From NCBI GenBank assembly GCA_964632505.1, contig CAZWCE010000009.1, positions 1 through 64,000 of the forward strand: a DNA stretch of 64,000 nucleotides. The letters run 5' to 3'. Below, piece after piece: positions 63,668 to 64,000 of this stretch (positions are counted from its first letter, which is position 1; each line of letters begins with the position of its first letter). Both the position numbers and the translations under genes were made by a program. The stretch comes from CAZWCE01 sp964632505. Its GTDB lineage: Bacteria; Planctomycetota; Planctomycetia; Pirellulales; Thermoguttaceae. The notes under the pieces are model-generated. The model did no database searches. It saw only the letters and a program-made list of their open reading frames with translations, and was not told the origin of the DNA.

Positions 63668-64000
63668 TGATTTCTGCACCTTTTTATCGATATCTCATGA
63701 TTCTCGGCCCAATGGCTCGTCCGCTCATCTTCGCGGCTTCGATCCTGTTCATGGTAATGAGTGACGCGGTCATCGCAGACGCCGCACAACGATGGCGACC
63801 GCAAGATCCGCTCGCTTACGACGCCCCCCCCACCGAAGAAAAGCTACAAAAGGGGCATGTCGAAAAGAAAAAGAATCCGAAGCCGGAACAAACGTTCCAA
63901 CCGCCCGAAGAGATGTCGCTGAAGGAGATGCGCCGGGTCCTGCTTCGATGGATGACCGAACGCGGGATCGATGAAAAGAAGCGGTTGGACATTCTCGCCC
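63667..64000 (+). CDS. Secreted protein, cut by the window edge
   Basis: The ATG at 63667 overlaps the previous stop (TAATG) and the frame stays open for 111 codons to the end of the window. A hydrophobic export segment (LIFAASILFMVMSDAVIADA, about residues 19-38) is followed by AAQRWRPQDPLAYDAPP and a Lys/Glu/Pro-rich linker, then the start of a helical domain (SLKEMRRVLLRWMTERGIDE). Too little is present to name a family. It is the eighth member of the MoxR/VWA operon. Confidence 0.8.
   Translation, partial: MISAPFYRYLMILGPMARPLIFAASILFMVMSDAVIADAAQRWRPQDPLAYDAPPTEEKLQKGHVEKKKNPKPEQTFQPPEEMSLKEMRRVLLRWMTERGIDEKKRLDILA

Overview
The window looks like chromosomal DNA of a planctomycete, probably of the Pirellula/Blastopirellula type, although no rRNA gene is present to confirm this. 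The grounds are a Planctomycetes-Verrucomicrobia (PVM) type bacterial microcompartment operon, a LptD-like protein and a secretin of planctomycetal architecture, several secreted or lipoprotein-type proteins of the kind common in this phylum, and a long MoxR/von Willebrand operon. No rRNA, insertion sequence, integrase, CRISPR array or phage gene was seen. Base and codon use look even throughout, so this reads as core chromosome rather than an island.

Layout. 1-11 kb holds housekeeping and surface genes: tRNA-Ala(GGC), a secreted protein, an AEC-family permease, a lone flagellin behind a sigma-54-like promoter, a large secreted protein, a cupin, rsmD, a secreted cyclophilin, a hypoxanthine phosphoribosyltransferase and a half-length TolC-like protein. 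11.3-19.1 kb is an 11-gene minus-strand microcompartment operon. In transcription order it runs PduL phosphotransacylase, BMC-H, BMC-H, acetate-kinase homologue, BMC-P, aldehyde dehydrogenase, PQ-loop-like membrane protein, BMC-P, a protein of unknown function with EutT-like and RpiB-like segments, BMC-P and class II aldolase, closed by a strong terminator. 19.5-36.7 kb has a Tyr-rich secreted protein, a GH51 arabinofuranosidase, a membrane glycosyltransferase, LptD, an ACT-domain protein divergent from a phenylacetate-CoA ligase, tRNA-His, a transglutaminase-like protein, a 1242-residue GH101-like protein and glycerate 2-kinase. 37.1-50 kb has a BON-domain protein overlapping a lipoprotein gene tail to tail, a 1263-residue secretin, two HtrA/DegP proteases, a secreted M60-type metallopeptidase and a small lipoprotein. 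50.9-64 kb is one plus-strand operon that continues past the window edge: cyclase-fold repeat protein, MoxR ATPase, DUF58, BatA-like, VWA membrane protein, DUF4175-like coiled-coil protein, a highly charged secreted protein and a partial secreted protein.

How the parts work together. By analogy with characterised PVM compartments, the operon should split L-fuculose- or L-rhamnulose-1-phosphate (aldolase) into DHAP and L-lactaldehyde. Lactaldehyde is oxidised to lactyl-CoA (aldehyde dehydrogenase), passed to phosphate (PduL) and used to make ATP (acetate-kinase homologue) inside a shell of two hexamers and three pentamers. Sugar isomerase, kinase, NADH-recycling dehydrogenase and a regulator are not in the cluster and must lie elsewhere. 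The GH51 and GH101-like enzymes fit growth on plant or algal polysaccharides. The MoxR/VWA operon suggests a large ATPase-linked envelope maturation complex.

Most noteworthy: the acetate-kinase homologue with changes at two catalytic positions, the unassigned EutT/RpiB-like compartment protein, a PQ-loop-like membrane protein inside the compartment operon, four separate encapsulation-peptide-like helices, and the uncharacterised members of the MoxR/VWA operon.
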